Source: Candidatus Ozemobacteraceae bacterium
Lineage (GTDB): Bacteria > Muiribacteriota > Ozemobacteria > Ozemobacterales > Ozemobacteraceae
Assembly (NCBI GenBank): GCA_035373905.1
Contig: DAOSOK010000018.1
Coordinates: forward strand, 1-64,000
Direction of reading: 5' to 3'
Length of the DNA stretch: 64,000 bases
The stretch's first letter is position 1. The number at the start of each line of letters is the position of its first letter. Positions 8,758-16,772 of the stretch are shown piece by piece. The notes beneath the pieces were generated by a model that saw nothing but the letters and a program-made list of their open reading frames with translations, was not told where the DNA came from and did not search any database. The position numbers and the translations under genes were made by a program.

Positions 8758-9840
8758 TCAGGCGCCGGGGGAAGGGGAGAACCGGGCGGCGTATTCCGTC
8801 TGTGCCCGCTGGTATTCAGACGGACTGCCGATATCGAGCCAGAATTCGGACAACGGGAAACAGCCGACCCCGGCCGGATCCTGGAGCGCATGCCTGATGA
8901 CGTCGGGCATGTCGATCGGCCCTTCGCCGGAGATCGTTCGGATGACATCCGGTTCGAGAACGTAGATGCCGGCGTTGATCACGAGCTTCTGGGAGGGTTT
9001 TTCCTCGATGCCGGCCAGGGCGGCGCCGTTCATGGAGAGGACCCCGTAGGGAATCTGGAAATTGAATTCCCGCGTGCAGACCGTCAGGCGGCGGCCTGAT
9101 GCCGCATGATACTCGAGAAGGTTTCCCAGGTTCACCGAGGTCAGGAGATCGCCGTTCATCAGGAGGACGGGATGGCCGGGAATTTCGGGAAGGAGCCTCA
9201 GTCCGCCGGCGGTTCCGAGGGATTCGCGCTCTTCGATGATGCGCAGATCGAGCCCTTCCGCCGCGAGGGAGCGGAGATACGAGATGATCATCCCGGCCCT
9301 GTAATGTACAGTGACAAATATTGTATTTATGCCCGACCGCTGTATCTGCCGGATGATCGTGCCGAGAAGGGGTTGGTCGCCGACGGGGAGAAGCGGTTTG
9401 GGAGTGGTGTCCGTCAGCACTCCGAGACGTTTCCCGCGGCCCCCCGCCATCACGACCGCCCAGTTCGGCCGCGGCCGTTTCGCGATCAGATCCTGCAGCC
9501 GTTTCAGGCCCATGACGCGGTTGTGCGCGTCGACGAGCGGAAGATGCTTGATCGAGCGCTGCGACATGAGGTAGAGAAGCTCGTCGTCCGGCGTCGAGGC
9601 TGCAGCCGTGACGGGTTTCGGATTCATCAGGAGACTGACGGGCGCGTCAAGCGGGGTGCCTCGCAGCAGGCCGCGCCGGATGTCGCCGTCGGTAACCGTG
9701 CCGAGCAGGCGGCGGCCGTCGTCGACGATCAGTGCGATCTCGAGGGCGGAATCGTCGATCGCCCGCAGAGTGTCGAGAAGCGAGCTTCCGGCATCCAACA
9801 GGACCCGCTCGAGCAGAGGCGGGAGACGGGGGATATCCAT
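8758..9840 (-). CDS. CBS-domain sugar-phosphate nucleotidyltransferase (PtmE/PgmE-like)
   Basis: Residues 1 to about 120 form a CBS pair. From about 125 a nucleotidyltransferase domain begins with VVMAGGRGKRLGVLTD and KPLLPVGDQPLL, the NTP-binding signature, with the NGDLL metal site further on. This CBS plus NTP-transferase layout matches proteins such as Campylobacter PtmE, which makes GDP-glucosamine for legionaminic acid synthesis. The exact sugar here is not known. I chose the ATG at 9840. A TTG at 9849 overlapping the upstream stop (TTGA) adds three residues and is possible, since map in this window also uses a TTGA-coupled start. Neither has a clear Shine-Dalgarno, which suggests translational coupling. 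Confidence 0.85.
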   Translation of the reverse strand: MDIPRLPPLLERVLLDAGSSLLDTLRAIDDSALEIALIVDDGRRLLGTVTDGDIRRGLLRGTPLDAPVSLLMNPKPVTAAASTPDDELLYLMSQRSIKHLPLVDAHNRVMGLKRLQDLIAKRPRPNWAVVMAGGRGKRLGVLTDTTPKPLLPVGDQPLLGTIIRQIQRSGINTIFVTVHYRAGMIISYLRSLAAEGLDLRIIEERESLGTAGGLRLLPEIPGHPVLLMNGDLLTSVNLGNLLEYHAASGRRLTVCTREFNFQIPYGVLSMNGAALAGIEEKPSQKLVINAGIYVLEPDVIRTISGEGPIDMPDVIRHALQDPAGVGCFPLSEFWLDIGSPSEYQRAQTEYAARFSPSPGA

Positions 9841-9845
9841 GGGGA

Positions 9846-10379
9846 TCAACGTGGGGGTGCTTTGAGGAGGCGAAGGATCTCGTCGGCGAATTCGGCGGCG
9901 GCTTCGGGGCCGCTGGCGGTGATGATATTTCCGTCGACGACGCAGGCCCGGGGTTCGTATGCCGCTTCCGCCTTTTCAAGTTCGGCGATCGAGGCCCGAT
10001 CCTTGAAGACGGTGGCCTTTCTGCCCTTCAGGACGCCCGCCCTGGCGAGCACCGCGGGAGAAATGCAGATGGCAGCCACGGGTTTGCCGGCGGTCGCCAT
10101 TGCCCGAACGAGTGCGTGCAGGTCGGCGTGGCCCCAGAGGTAGGCGTGCGACCCCGCGCCTCCGACGACGACCAGGGCGGCGAGGTCGGCCGCTTTCAGG
10201 TCGGAGATCGGGCATGTGGCGATGGCAAACCCGCCGAGCATGCCGGAGGCGGTCCCGATGCGGGTGCTCGCGATGACAGTCTGATACCCGGCTTTTTCGA
10301 AAGCCGCTTTCGGAACGAACAACTCTTCGTCACGGAACTTTTCCGGGGCTATGACACAGGCGATCGTTGGTTTCGACAT
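9846..10379 (-). CDS. DJ-1/PfpI family protein
   Basis: A 177-residue DJ-1/PfpI/ThiJ-fold protein. The nucleophile elbow AAICISP places the likely catalytic Cys at 105. The conserved acidic residue is in the FRDEELFVP loop near 19, and GGAGSHAYLWG gives the oxyanion-side glycines. Family activities include deglycase/glyoxalase, chaperone and peptidase functions, so the name does not fix the substrate. The start at 10379 has a strong GGAGG 5 nt upstream. The reading frame stays open much further upstream, but that stretch is the antisense of the HEAT gene. It sits between the HEAT gene (41 bp gap) and the nucleotidyltransferase (stop and start nearly touching), so one transcript is likely. Confidence 0.88.
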   Translation of the reverse strand: MSKPTIACVIAPEKFRDEELFVPKAAFEKAGYQTVIASTRIGTASGMLGGFAIATCPISDLKAADLAALVVVGGAGSHAYLWGHADLHALVRAMATAGKPVAAICISPAVLARAGVLKGRKATVFKDRASIAELEKAEAAYEPRACVVDGNIITASGPEAAAEFADEILRLLKAPPR

Positions 10380-10420
10380 CGGAACCTCCTCGGCGTGTTC
10401 GGGGTCGGCAGATCGTACCG

Positions 10421-12100
10421 TCAGGCAGTCTTTTCTTTCAGGTAGGCGAGATACGAATCGAGGATCTTCAGCTTCATCAGATACTCCCACAGATCGTGCT
10501 CGCCCGGATCGTTCGCTACGAGTATGCGGGTTTCCGGGGCGTATTTCAGGAATGGAGACAGGCTCATCGCGCACGATGAGTTCCCGCTGATGAGCGTCGG
10601 ATCGTGGAGGGGGAGGTCGAAGTTGACGAGAAGCCGCGGATCGACGGCCACGGGAGGGTTTTTCATGAAGTCGAGCACCCGGATGCCGGCCGCATCGCTG
10701 CATTTCACGACCATTCGGTTGGGAAGCATGATTTCCAAGGACTTCAGCAGCTCGACGGCGCCCTGGACCAGCGATGTAAACAGGGCGGACGGATCGGCTG
10801 ATCCCGAATTCATGGCCGGGATCGTCTTCTGGAAAAAGACAAGCCGTTCGTAGAGCGGAAAGACCGGGGGAGTTTTCGAGCGGACGACGATCATGATGGG
10901 ATACAGATCCGTTTCGTCCGGAATCGTATCGAAGGCAGGCGCGAGCCCCGTGATGAGGGCCGGCAGATCCGCGTTCCTCGTTCCCTGCTGGAGGGCCTTG
11001 AATGCGATTCGGTCGCAGGCCTGGCTTCGACGACCCTGCCCGAAATAGGTCGTCAGAAGCGGGCCGGCGATCAAGGTTCGGATTCTCGAGTGGAGGTCGC
11101 GGATTCGCAGGATGGTTTGAGAGATGTCGGCATTGGAGGGGAGATCCAGGAACGGCGCCTGGAGAAAGAAGGGAAACCGGATGAGCAGGTCCTTCAAGCC
11201 TCTGATGGCGTCGGCGCACGTGCCGGAGACCTGGCTCGAGGCGCCGGCCGGAGAAGCGCATGGTTTGTCTCTGGCTGTGAACTTCTCGACCAGTTGCGCT
11301 GCCTCGAAATGGCCTTTCTGGGCGAGAAGGACCAGGGATCGTTTGCACAGGGCCGCCGTTTCGGCATCACGGTGATCGACGTGCCTCGCCAGAAGGGAGA
11401 TCAGATCAGGATTCAAAAAACTCGGGAGGAGTTTCCCGCCGAGCCTGCTAATCGCCGGATCAGCATCGCCGAGCATGGACTCAAGCGCCTCGAGCAGGTT
11501 CTGCCGGCTGATGCGGCTGATCAGCTGATACGCGCGCATTTTGAGCGCCGGCGACGGATCGAGGAGAGTCTTGAGGACTTCGGGATACAGGCGGCGGGTG
11601 ATGACCTGAAGGATTCCTTCGATCGCGTCTTCGCGAATTTTCTCGCTTTCTTCGCTTACCAGGTCGAGGAGGATGGGAATACCCTCGGGGAGAGGATTTG
11701 TCCGCAGAATCTGGGCGATGAGCTGGCGCGCTTCCGGAGATACGTCGCCAGCGCAGTGGCGGACGACCATTTTCGCGAGATCCGCGTCGTTGCGGGTTGC
11801 TGCCGCTCTGAGTCCCATCAGGCGTGCCTGTGGATCGGGATTCTGCAGCAGGGGGGTGAGGCGCTCCGTCGGGACCTGGCCGGCGCATTCCCGGAAGGAT
11901 TTGAGCTTCTCGAGGACCTTGAGCGCGAGGGCCTGCAGGGAGGCATCCTGTTCCCGGCCGAGGTATTCCTCGAGGATGGGACCGGCTTCGACCTTCGCCT
12001 CGTTGTGGATGAGTGCGAGCGCCCGCTTCCAAATAGCCTGGTTCGGTTGTGCAAGGGCCTGGCGGATTTGGTCGAGGGTGACGGAGGGTTGGTCTGTCAT
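10421..12100 (-). CDS. HEAT-repeat protein with uncharacterised C-terminal domain
   Basis: A 559-residue soluble protein. Residues about 5-270 are HEAT-type repeats (alternating amphipathic helices, with DPDPQARLMGLRAA and DPSPALKMRAYQLI turns). Residues about 300-559 do not resemble the repeats: they look like a mixed alpha/beta domain with hydrophobic strands (LYPIMIVVRSK, TRILVANDPGEHDL) that I cannot place. It is the likely first gene of a four-gene minus-strand transcript leading into DJ-1, nucleotidyltransferase and FemAB-like genes. The start at 12100 is set by the promoter immediately upstream. The frame runs on to 12184, but that would place the promoter inside the gene. Confidence 0.8.
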   Translation of the reverse strand: MTDQPSVTLDQIRQALAQPNQAIWKRALALIHNEAKVEAGPILEEYLGREQDASLQALALKVLEKLKSFRECAGQVPTERLTPLLQNPDPQARLMGLRAAATRNDADLAKMVVRHCAGDVSPEARQLIAQILRTNPLPEGIPILLDLVSEESEKIREDAIEGILQVITRRLYPEVLKTLLDPSPALKMRAYQLISRISRQNLLEALESMLGDADPAISRLGGKLLPSFLNPDLISLLARHVDHRDAETAALCKRSLVLLAQKGHFEAAQLVEKFTARDKPCASPAGASSQVSGTCADAIRGLKDLLIRFPFFLQAPFLDLPSNADISQTILRIRDLHSRIRTLIAGPLLTTYFGQGRRSQACDRIAFKALQQGTRNADLPALITGLAPAFDTIPDETDLYPIMIVVRSKTPPVFPLYERLVFFQKTIPAMNSGSADPSALFTSLVQGAVELLKSLEIMLPNRMVVKCSDAAGIRVLDFMKNPPVAVDPRLLVNFDLPLHDPTLISGNSSCAMSLSPFLKYAPETRILVANDPGEHDLWEYLMKLKILDSYLAYLKEKTA

Positions 12101-12111
12101 ATCGTGGTCAG

Positions 12112-12139
12112 TGTATACAAGGGAACATATCAGTGTCAA
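12112..12139 (-). promoter_or_regulatory. Promoter for the HEAT gene, near-leaderless
   Basis: On the minus strand, TTGACA at 12139-12134 and TATACA at 12117-12112, 16 bp spacer. The expected start site is near 12105, about 5 nt before the ATG at 12100, too short for a Shine-Dalgarno site. Confidence 0.6.
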
Positions 12140-12165
12140 AAGGAAAACTGGACCGGTCATACTGT

Positions 12166-12194
12166 TTGACTCACATTGACCCATGTGCTAGGAT
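12166..12194 (+). promoter_or_regulatory. Promoter for the second FmdB-type gene
   Basis: TTGACT at 12166-12171 and TAGGAT at 12189-12194, 17 bp spacer, with TG one base upstream of the -10. It is back to back with the minus-strand HEAT promoter. Confidence 0.62.
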
Positions 12195-12248
12195 TTGCCA
12201 CGACCGGGGTACGCGAATCCCGGCACTGCAAGTTGAAGAGGGCTTTCT

Positions 12249-12491
12249 ATGCCGATCTACGAATTTTACTGTTCCGACTGCAACAAGGCCTTTGACGTTC
12301 TTTGCTCGATGAAAACGGATTTGAGCACCATCGCCTGCGACACTTGTCACGGGAAAAACGTCAGTAAAAAGGTCTCGAGCTTCGCCACGTCCGGCGGCAC
12401 GAAAACGCTGGATCTCGGAAGCGGCGGCGGTGGCGGCGGTCACAGCTGCGGAAGCTGTTCGTCGCACTCTTGCGGAAGCTGCGGGCATTGA
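12249..12491 (+). CDS. FmdB-family zinc-ribbon protein with Gly/Cys/His tail
   Basis: An 80-residue FmdB-type protein opening with MPIYEFYC, with C8-x2-C11 and C30-x2-C33 at exactly the spacing of the paralogue at 6228-6629. The C-terminal 25 residues differ completely: six glycines followed by HSCGSCSSHSCGSCGH, a possible second metal-binding tail. It is 71 bp upstream of the cyclic-DPG-synthetase-like gene with no terminator between, so the two may be co-transcribed. Function is unknown. The extra Cys/His tail argues for metal handling rather than DNA binding, but this is inference. Confidence 0.85.
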   Translation: MPIYEFYCSDCNKAFDVLCSMKTDLSTIACDTCHGKNVSKKVSSFATSGGTKTLDLGSGGGGGGHSCGSCSSHSCGSCGH

Positions 12492-12562
12492 GCGGCAGGG
12501 CCTTCAACACGGGAACCAACCCGGCAAGACCGGGAATCAAAAGCACAGGAAAGGGAGCAGCA

Positions 12563-13909
12563 ATGGCACCGATCAAAACCATCATCATGGGCGCGGCCGG
12601 CCGGGATTTCCACAATTTCAACGTCGTGTACCGCGACAATCCTGCCTACCAGGTTGTGGCGTTCACCGCGACCCAGATTCCGAACATCGAAGGGCGCGTG
12701 TACCCGGCGAAGCTCGCCGGCAAACTGTATCCGAAGGGCATTCCGATCCGCCCCGAGAAAGACCTCATCGACCTGATCCGCAAGGAAAAGATCGCCGAAG
12801 TCGTGTTCTCCTACAGCGATGTCAGCCATGAATACATCATGCACCACGCCAGCCAGGTGACCGCCGCCGGCGCCAGCTTCAAGCTGCTCGGCTACGACCA
12901 GACCGCGATCAAGCTCGATGTGCCGGTCGTTTCCGTCTGCGCCGTCCGCACCGGCTCCGGCAAGTCTCAGACGACCCGCCGTGTCGTCACCGCTCTCAAA
13001 AAGATGGGCCTCAGGGTCGTCTCGATCCGTCATCCGATGCCGTACGGCAATCTCGAGAAGCAAATCTGCCAGCGCTTTGCCGACTATAAAGACCTCGACA
13101 AGCACGACTGCACCATCGAGGAGCGCGAGGAATACGAGCCGCATATCGACATGGGCGCCGTCATCTATTCCGGCGTCGACTACGGCAAAATCGGCGCCGA
13201 AGCCGAAAAAGAAGCCGACGTCATCGTCTGGGACGGCGGAAACAATGATTTCCCCTTCTTCAAGGCTGATCTCAAGGTCGTTGTCGCCGACCCGCACCGC
13301 CCCGGCCACGAGCGCGGCTATTATCCCGGCGAAGCCAACTGCTACATCGCCGACGTCGTCGTCCTCAATAAGATCGACTCGTGCTACCCCGACGATCTCC
13401 ACGTCGTCCGCGAGAACATCATGATGATGAATCCTGAGGCGGTCCTCGTTCACGGCGCCAGCCCGATCTACGTCGACCACGGCGAGAGAATCCGCGGCAA
13501 GCGCGTCGTTGTTATCGAAGACGGCCCGACCCTGACCCACGGCGAGATGCAGTTCGGCGCCGGTTACGTCGCCGCCCAGCGCTACGGCGCCGGTGAAATC
13601 GTCGATCCGCGCGACAAGTTCGTCGGCGAGATGGCCAAGGCCCTTCGGAAGTATCCCGACATCGGGGCGATCATCCCGGCTCTCGGCTACAGCGGCAAGG
13701 AAGTCGCTGACCTCGAGAAGACCGTAAACTCGGTCGACTGCGACCTGGTCATCTCTGCCACCCCGATCGACCTGACCCGCGTCATCAAGATCAAGAAGCC
13801 GCATCTGCGCGTCCGCTACGAGCTCCAGGAAATCGGCGAGCCCAACATGGACCACCTGATCCGCGAGTTCGCGATCAAGCACAAGCTTCTCAAAAGCTCC
13901 AAGAAGTAA
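12563..13909 (+). CDS. Cyclic 2,3-diphosphoglycerate synthetase-like P-loop protein
   Basis: A 448-residue protein. Residues about 4-130 look like a Rossmann-type domain (IIMGAAGRDFHNFN at the N-terminus). About 140 onward is a P-loop NTPase with AVRTGSGKSQTTR as Walker A and VVVLNKID resembling a G4 motif. This is the family represented by archaeal cyclic 2,3-diphosphoglycerate synthetase. Bacterial members are widespread but mostly untested, so production of cyclic DPG should not be assumed. The start at 12563 has a GGGAG site; the frame extends upstream to 12470 but overlaps the preceding gene. It ends in a strong terminator. Confidence 0.82.
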   Translation: MAPIKTIIMGAAGRDFHNFNVVYRDNPAYQVVAFTATQIPNIEGRVYPAKLAGKLYPKGIPIRPEKDLIDLIRKEKIAEVVFSYSDVSHEYIMHHASQVTAAGASFKLLGYDQTAIKLDVPVVSVCAVRTGSGKSQTTRRVVTALKKMGLRVVSIRHPMPYGNLEKQICQRFADYKDLDKHDCTIEEREEYEPHIDMGAVIYSGVDYGKIGAEAEKEADVIVWDGGNNDFPFFKADLKVVVADPHRPGHERGYYPGEANCYIADVVVLNKIDSCYPDDLHVVRENIMMMNPEAVLVHGASPIYVDHGERIRGKRVVVIEDGPTLTHGEMQFGAGYVAAQRYGAGEIVDPRDKFVGEMAKALRKYPDIGAIIPALGYSGKEVADLEKTVNSVDCDLVISATPIDLTRVIKIKKPHLRVRYELQEIGEPNMDHLIREFAIKHKLLKSSKK

Positions 13910-13927
13910 TAAATAGATAAATATATA

Positions 13928-13967
13928 TCACCGGGAATTCCCGTTCGGGAGTTCCCGGTGATTTTTT
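13928..13967 (+). terminator. Rho-independent terminator
   Basis: Hairpin 13928-13961 with a 10 bp perfect outer stem (TCACCGGGAA paired with TTCCCGGTGA), an inner CCCG/CGGG stem and TT loop, then TTTTTT at 13962-13967. It ends the 12249-13909 transcript. The following 126 bp before the converging gene hold nothing recognisable. Confidence 0.9.
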
Positions 13968-14093
13968 CAGGCGGACTGCCCCGGCCGGAACATGCCGCGT
14001 TCTTCACGCCCCTTCGCCGGACGAACGAAACGTCGCCCGCAGGATGAAAAGCGGGATGGGATCGGGGGCGCGCCGTGAGGTGCGGTGCGGCTG

Positions 14094-16583
14094 TCAGCGG
14101 ATCGGCTTGCCGCAGGAGCCGCAATAATACTCCCTGGGGGGATTGGGCTTGCCGCAGTGGGGGCAGGTGATCTGGTCGCCTGAAAGAGTGCCGGCAGCCG
14201 GGAGAGGCACTCGGGTTCCGGATGGGGTGTCCGACGCCCGGAGCTCCTCGCTGAGCGGTGCGGAGGCAGACGAGCCAAGGCGTCTCAGGTCGGGATGATC
14301 AGGCCATTTTTCCAGGGCCTTTGCGATGACCCGTGCGGCCTCATCCTGCTTGCCTGCCTGCATGAGACACGCGGCGAGGCTCGCATGATACTGAACCTTG
14401 TCCGGCGCGAAGCGGACGGCTCGTTCGAACACTTTCAGACCTGCCGCCGAGAAATTCTGACGCCTCTCGTACATGTCGGCAAGGTAGAAGAGGGTTTCCC
14501 GATCGTCGGGGGCGAGTTGGAGCTGGCGGGTCAGAATGTCGATGGCGGTTTTGCTTTCGTGTTTCCCGGCCCGATATTGGGCGGCCAGGAATGCCAAGAC
14601 ATCCTTCCTGTTTTCATCGAGTTTGAACAGGCCCATGATGCGCTCGAGGCCTTCGGCGCTCCGATCTCCGAGCTGAAAGGTCGCCTCCCCGAGGATTCGT
14701 TGCGCGTTCGGATTCCTGGGATCTTTCGCAACGACGATGGCGGCCTGGGTGGCGGCCTCGGCCGGCCGGCCCTGGCGCAGGTAGGCATCGGCGAGGGAGA
14801 CGGTCAGTTGTTTCCGGTTGCTCGTGTAGCCAGAATCCGCGAGGCGGGCTTCCAGAAGGGGAATGACGTCGGCGTATTTCCCACGGGCGAGAGCCGCTTC
14901 GATCGCGGCATCGATGCGGGCTTCCCTGAGATTCCGGAAAAAGTTCACGATCGGTCTGTAAAGCCAGCACAGCAGGAAAAACAGGCTGAGATAGATTCCC
15001 GACTTGTACTTTTCATACCGGATTTTCCAGAGCATGCTCCCGATGTCGGGAGCGTAGGCTGAATTGCGCTTCTGCAGAGCTTCGAGAGGCTCTCTGGCGT
15101 TTTGGAATTCGCCTTTCTGAAAGGCGAGCAGGGCGGAGTAGTAATCGACGTGATCGCTTTCCGACGCGATCGACGACAGTTCCGCGAGATACGCGCCCGC
15201 GTCATCGAGCTTCTGGAGCGCCATGGCGGCCTTCAGAAGATACGGCAGAAGATCCGGACGCGGGTTCCGGGGATCGTCGGCGAGCTCCTTGAACAGGGCA
15301 AAGGCTTCATCGGGCTTGTCGACCTCGTCGAGTTTGCGCACGGCTTCGGCGAAGCGGGTCTTGTAGGCTTCGAGCCTTCGCTTTTCTTCGGAAGCGGCCT
15401 TCTGAACACGCTCGATGGCCGCGGAGATGTCCGGGTCGCCCTTGGATATGGCGAGAGCCTGCTGGTAACTCAGGGCAGCCGCCTCGAAAGCGCCTTTCTT
15501 TTCGCTTTCTTCCGCGGCCTTCAGCATGGCGGCAAGCTTCTGGTTCTGGTCGATCATGGCCTGTTTCCGGGCGATGGCCTGGGTGCGGGCTTTTTCCGCC
15601 GCCTCGTTTCGTCGGTCGATGAAGGCGGAGATCGAGGCGGCGCGGTCTTCGAGCTGCTTGTCGCCTTCGGCGAACTCGATAGCCCGGTAGAGCTGGGCGA
15701 GGGCGTTATCCCAGTCGCCCTTCTTCTCGGCGGCATCAGCGGAGCTGGTGAAGTCGAGGATGGTCTGACGCTTCTGTGCCTGGTCGATCAGGCCGGCGAT
15801 CTCGCCGTTGGCGGGCTCGGCGCTCTGGGCCTTCTTCAGGAGTTCGATCGCCTGTTTGAATTTGCCGGCCTCGAGAGCCGCCCGCCCTTCGCCGATGAGG
15901 TCGGTGGCGACCTGGGTCGACTGCTGGGTGAGCGAAGACTTCAGCCTCAGGAGCTCGTCGTTGGTGACATGAATGCGGCCTGCCTGGGTGATGCAGTCGC
16001 GCGCCGAGCCGTGGTCGCGGAGAGCGATGAACGCCTTTGCCGCGAGGATGAAGGCTTTCTGGAGGTTCGTGTCGTCACCCGCATCGAGAGCGGCCTGATT
16101 GTGCTGCTTGAGATGTTTCACGGTGTCGGCGATGGCCTGCCAGCGCCGGTCGGCGGTCCAGAGTTCATACAGGGACACCCAGACGGGTGAGTTCTGTGGA
16201 TAGGCGATGCAGGCCTTTTCCAGGAATGCGAGCATCCGTTCGCGATTGCCCGCCTGCTTCTGGTCCTTGGCGAACTGGAGGTAGATCGAGCCGAGCGCCT
16301 TGCGGCAGTCGTCCTCGTCGGGGCCGAGTTTCAGGGCTTTCTCGAGGACCTGGGCGGCCCTGTCGAGCTGGTTCAGCTTCCGCAGGGACAACCCGAGATA
16401 ATACTGGGCCTCGAACCCCGATGCGTCGAGAGAGACCGCCTTTTCGAGGTTCTCCGCCGCCTGCTGATACTGGAAAAGGCCATAATAGTCCTTTCCCTTC
16501 TTCAGATATGTCTCGGCCGGGCCTGCAAAAATTGTTGATGATATACAAAGACAGAAAAAGATTCCGACGGGAATGGTTCGCAT
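14094..16583 (-). CDS. Exported TPR-repeat protein with transmembrane segment and C-terminal zinc ribbon
   Basis: An 829-residue protein. It begins with a signal peptide or signal anchor (MRTIPVGIFFCLCISSTIFA) and continues with TPR units, such as GLFQYQQAAENLEKAVSLD and GKFKQAIELLKKAQS. Charged helical segments follow, then a hydrophobic span SGIYLSLFFLLCWLYRPIV near residues 527-545. More TPRs come after it, and the last 25 residues form a zinc ribbon with C-x2-C and C-x2-C. With one signal peptide and one later membrane span, the second TPR block and zinc ribbon would be cytoplasmic and the first block periplasmic. In-frame ATGs at 16604 and 16625 are alternatives. TPR proteins scaffold complexes; the partner is unknown. 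Confidence 0.82.
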   Translation of the reverse strand: MRTIPVGIFFCLCISSTIFAGPAETYLKKGKDYYGLFQYQQAAENLEKAVSLDASGFEAQYYLGLSLRKLNQLDRAAQVLEKALKLGPDEDDCRKALGSIYLQFAKDQKQAGNRERMLAFLEKACIAYPQNSPVWVSLYELWTADRRWQAIADTVKHLKQHNQAALDAGDDTNLQKAFILAAKAFIALRDHGSARDCITQAGRIHVTNDELLRLKSSLTQQSTQVATDLIGEGRAALEAGKFKQAIELLKKAQSAEPANGEIAGLIDQAQKRQTILDFTSSADAAEKKGDWDNALAQLYRAIEFAEGDKQLEDRAASISAFIDRRNEAAEKARTQAIARKQAMIDQNQKLAAMLKAAEESEKKGAFEAAALSYQQALAISKGDPDISAAIERVQKAASEEKRRLEAYKTRFAEAVRKLDEVDKPDEAFALFKELADDPRNPRPDLLPYLLKAAMALQKLDDAGAYLAELSSIASESDHVDYYSALLAFQKGEFQNAREPLEALQKRNSAYAPDIGSMLWKIRYEKYKSGIYLSLFFLLCWLYRPIVNFFRNLREARIDAAIEAALARGKYADVIPLLEARLADSGYTSNRKQLTVSLADAYLRQGRPAEAATQAAIVVAKDPRNPNAQRILGEATFQLGDRSAEGLERIMGLFKLDENRKDVLAFLAAQYRAGKHESKTAIDILTRQLQLAPDDRETLFYLADMYERRQNFSAAGLKVFERAVRFAPDKVQYHASLAACLMQAGKQDEAARVIAKALEKWPDHPDLRRLGSSASAPLSEELRASDTPSGTRVPLPAAGTLSGDQITCPHCGKPNPPREYYCGSCGKPIR

Positions 16584-16633
16584 CGGAATTCTGTGACGGC
16601 ACATCGCCGGAACAAAGGGAAACATCATGGCAT

Positions 16634-16663
16634 GTACTATCACGCATTGCCGCAACAGGTCAA
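16634..16663 (-). promoter_or_regulatory. Possible promoter for the TPR gene
   Basis: Minus strand TTGACC at 16663-16658 and TAGTAC at 16639-16634, 18 bp apart. The -10 is weak. It would start transcription near 16627. Confidence 0.35.
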
Positions 16664-16697
16664 CTTCCGACGGGAATCGTGCGTTCCCGAATAATGT

Positions 16698-16726
16698 TTG
16701 ACTTGGGTGGATGCCCCTAGTATAAT
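16698..16726 (+). promoter_or_regulatory. Promoter for secD-secF
   Basis: TTGACT at 16698-16703 and a perfect TATAAT at 16721-16726, 17 bp spacer. Start of secD is 47 bp downstream with a GGGAG site. Confidence 0.78.
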
Positions 16727-16772
16727 TGCCGCTTATGCTGGTGACCTTATCCATACAGGGAGTAGTCGTCAA

